Positions 63,971 to 64,000 of a DNA stretch of 64,000 bases are shown piece after piece. The notes under the pieces are model-generated. The model was not told where the DNA came from and searched no databases. It saw nothing but the letters and a program-made list of their open reading frames with translations. The number at the start of each line of letters is the position of its first letter. Position 1 is the first letter of the stretch. Both the position numbers and the translations under genes were made by a program. This stretch comes from Nocardioides halotolerans DSM 19273 (lineage in GTDB: Bacteria; Actinomycetota; Actinomycetes; Propionibacteriales; Nocardioidaceae). The stretch lies in assembly GCF_000422805.1 (NCBI RefSeq), contig NZ_AUGT01000023.1, positions 62,001 to 126,000 of the forward strand, in the 5' to 3' direction.

Positions 63971-64000
63971 TCAGTTGCGCAGCAGCATCCGGATCCGGAG
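63971..64000 (-). CDS. Possible C-terminus of a gene running off the window
   Basis: On the minus strand the last ten codons read LRIRMLLRN followed by TGA (63971-63973) and stay open to the edge. This could be the end of a minus-strand gene, but nine residues are too few to support a name and the call may be chance. Confidence 0.2.
   Translation of the reverse strand, partial: LRIRMLLRN

Noticed and set aside
38141..64000. Complete integrative element with att sites
   Set aside because: No integrase and no second copy of the tRNA-Met 3' end were found within the window.

Overview
The window is high-GC DNA (roughly 70 percent) with many GTG starts, 4-base start/stop overlaps, F420-type (luciferase-like) oxidoreductase and DUF222/HNH genes, and the housekeeping genes era, leuA, recO, uppS, glyQS, dusB, dgt and dnaG. 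This points to an actinobacterium of the Nocardioidaceae type, probably Nocardioides-like; that assignment is inference from gene content and style, not from a search.

Bases 1-38214 are mostly chromosomal backbone. In order: the 3' part of era; a pair of septum-formation-type lipoproteins; a nitronate monooxygenase and a tiny convergent CxC protein; leuA behind a leucine-rich leader peptide with mutually exclusive hairpins; a secreted protein with a Lys/Ala tail; a penicillin-acylase-family hydrolase; a DUF222/HNH gene next to a cluster of REP-like repeats and a long inverted repeat; a MASE1-PAS histidine kinase; an alpha/beta hydrolase, recO and uppS; a second histidine kinase; an ArsR/SRPBCC pair with an operator; the zinc uptake operon znuA-znuC-znuB-zur with two Zur-like boxes facing a lactate-2-monooxygenase-like flavoenzyme; a broken HNH gene; a NUDIX enzyme; secreted proteins; glyQS; dusB; dgt; a hydroxyacid dehydrogenase; dnaG with a partner gene; a microprotein behind a dense operator; a LacI regulator; and tRNA-Asn and tRNA-Met.

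From the tRNA-Met gene rightward the content becomes accessory. Bases 38503-46793 form one operon: aldehyde dehydrogenase, fused two-domain peptide-type ABC ATPase, solute-binding lipoprotein, two permeases and a DAO-family flavin oxidase. A LysR gene separates it from a second operon (acyl-CoA dehydrogenase, type III CoA-transferase, SDR, thiolase). Together they look like uptake, oxidative deamination, aldehyde oxidation, CoA activation and beta-oxidation of an amine-bearing substrate. An IS3-family wreck follows, then a small island of an XRE regulator, an unknown protein, and a HAD-HipA operon divergent across a strong palindrome.

Bases 57471-63786 hold two catabolic operons (CoA-transferase III plus CitE-like lyase; MmgE/PrpD protein plus luciferase-like oxidoreductase) surrounding a MarR-MFS pair. 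The set resembles branched C5 dicarboxylate (itaconate or citramalate type) metabolism, but no hydratase is present. Similar inverted repeats precede both catabolic operons.

The strongest structural finding is the leuA leader: the same 8-base sequence occurs inside the leader ORF and over the leuA Shine-Dalgarno, and one central strand can pair with either. The most system-like accessory finding is the HAD-HipA operon with its nearby XRE gene.
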